Made by a program: the position numbers and the translations under genes. DNA of 57,445 nucleotides from Phycisphaerae bacterium (lineage in GTDB: Bacteria; Planctomycetota; Phycisphaerae; UBA1845): the NCBI GenBank assembly GCA_029260055.1, contig JAJDDX010000305.1, positions 1-57,445 of the forward strand, given 5' to 3'. Below are positions 56,878 to 57,445 of this stretch, piece by piece. The notes below the pieces were generated by a model. The model made no database searches. It was not told the DNA's origin and worked only from the letters and a program-made list of their open reading frames with translations. Within the stretch, counting starts at the first letter, position 1; the number at the start of each line of letters is the position of its first letter.

Positions 56878-57397
56878 GGAACGTCTCCTCTGCTCGCTGC
56901 CGCAGGCCGGTCACCGCTCGCCCCAGGCGTCCGTCGACGGCGCCCGGCCTCATACCGAGTGCCTCGCCGATCCGCCGCAGGGTCCAGCCCAACCTGTACC
57001 GCATGATCAACAGCCTCGTCTCGGGGTCGTCGGAGCGACCCAATTCCCGCTGGAGCCAGGCCATCTTCTCGTGGATATCGTCGCCGCCGCCGCAAGTCGA
57101 CGGTTCGGTCGACGCGGTTTCTTCCCATCGTCGTTGCCGTGATTCTTTTCGCAGTCGATCATACGCGCTCGTCTGCACCACCACCCGGACCCATGCCCGC
57201 AGGTGTTCCTCGGTCCCTTTCGGCCTCATGGATCGAATGACGCGGAGCATGGCGTCCTGGACGACATCCAGGCAGAAGGACTCGTCGCGCCCCGTCACGC
57301 GCTTCACTTCGCCGTACATGTAGTCGAACCGGCTGCGGTAGAAGAGGGTGAACGCCTCACGGTTACCGGCGGCAATCGCCCTAGTCAGTTCGGGCAC
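56870..57397 (-). CDS. ECF RNA polymerase sigma factor (possibly partial)
   Basis: At least 175 aa. Region 2 is readable (REAFTLFYRSRFDYMYGEVK, DVVQDAMLRVIRSM, LRAWVRVVVQTSAYDRLRKE) and region 4 (LIMRYRLGWTLRRIGEALGM, AVDGRLGRAVTGL). It directs polymerase to a small regulon, probably including its own operon. The start is uncertain: a GTG at 57397 lacks a ribosome site and the frame stays open to the window end, so the true start may lie outside. It overlaps the anti-sigma gene by 8 bases. Confidence 0.9.
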   Translation of the reverse strand: MPELTRAIAAGNREAFTLFYRSRFDYMYGEVKRVTGRDESFCLDVVQDAMLRVIRSMRPKGTEEHLRAWVRVVVQTSAYDRLRKESRQRRWEETASTEPSTCGGGDDIHEKMAWLQRELGRSDDPETRLLIMRYRLGWTLRRIGEALGMRPGAVDGRLGRAVTGLRQRAEETFHE

Positions 57398-57445
57398 GCT
57401 GGGCTCGGTATCTGGTGAGACATTCGGTGCGACCCCCCTCCGTCC

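Overview
This is a 57.4-kb piece of a high-GC bacterial chromosome that most resembles Planctomycetota, probably the Phycisphaerae side (inferred from gene content, no marker gene placed). Pointers are: many long secreted proteins ending in PEP-CTERM or IPTL-CTERM-like sorting tags, dockerin-type EF-hand pairs, Cys-rich repeats of the kind common in planctomycete and myxobacterial exoproteins, PQQ-like propellers, a lipoprotein with an Asn/Asp/Gly spacer, a secretin/PilM cluster, and intergenic spaces filled with short palindromic repeats. No phage genes, CRISPR array or complete insertion sequence are visible.

Layout. 1-3.3 kb: end of a Lys/Ala-rich basic protein, then a leftward operon of a mini-propeller protein and three paralogous zinc-ribbon membrane proteins. 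3.6-7.3 kb: an orphan histidine kinase, a divergent 88-aa protein and a secreted lysyl-endopeptidase-like protease with a Cys-rich tail. 7.3-9.0 kb: a repeat-bracketed orphan HEPN (Apea-like) gene. 9.0-20.9 kb (leftward): PilM/PilN-like fusion, PilO-like protein, a 620-aa anchored protein and a TPR-secretin, a strong terminator, then a YdjY/ExbD-like protein, KdsD and a GT2 glycosyltransferase. 21-26.4 kb (rightward): MtaB, a HEAT-like secreted protein, a PQQ propeller and an unknown exported protein. 26.4-29.2 kb: an accessory island with a REP-associated tyrosine transposase (RAYT), its GTAG-headed REP hairpins, a second HEPN protein and a SnoaL-like protein. 29.2-35 kb: a 12-heme cytochrome c and a propeller-dockerin/DUF4198-like pair. 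35-43 kb: an IPTL-CTERM subtilase, a hairpin cluster, a methyltransferase, a NYN nuclease-like protein, tRNA-Ala(UGC) and a run of exported proteins. 43-53 kb: two very large lipoproteins, a gene split by an in-frame TGA and a protein with three cohesin-like modules. 53-57.4 kb: an MBL-fold hydrolase, a membrane protein, a DUF4932-like putative protease and an ECF sigma/anti-sigma pair running off the window edge.

The most rewarding signals are (i) the RAYT with GTAG-headed REP palindromes next to it and a second GTAG family 24 kb away, (ii) two HEPN-type genes embedded in repeat islands, one with its catalytic Arg changed to Cys by what looks like one transition and bracketed by exact inverted 27-bp repeats, and (iii) a cell-surface toolkit in one neighbourhood: a tri-cohesin anchored protein plus at least two dockerin-bearing exported proteins, suggesting a non-cellulosomal cohesin/dockerin surface assembly. 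All functions are read by eye from motifs; no database search was run.
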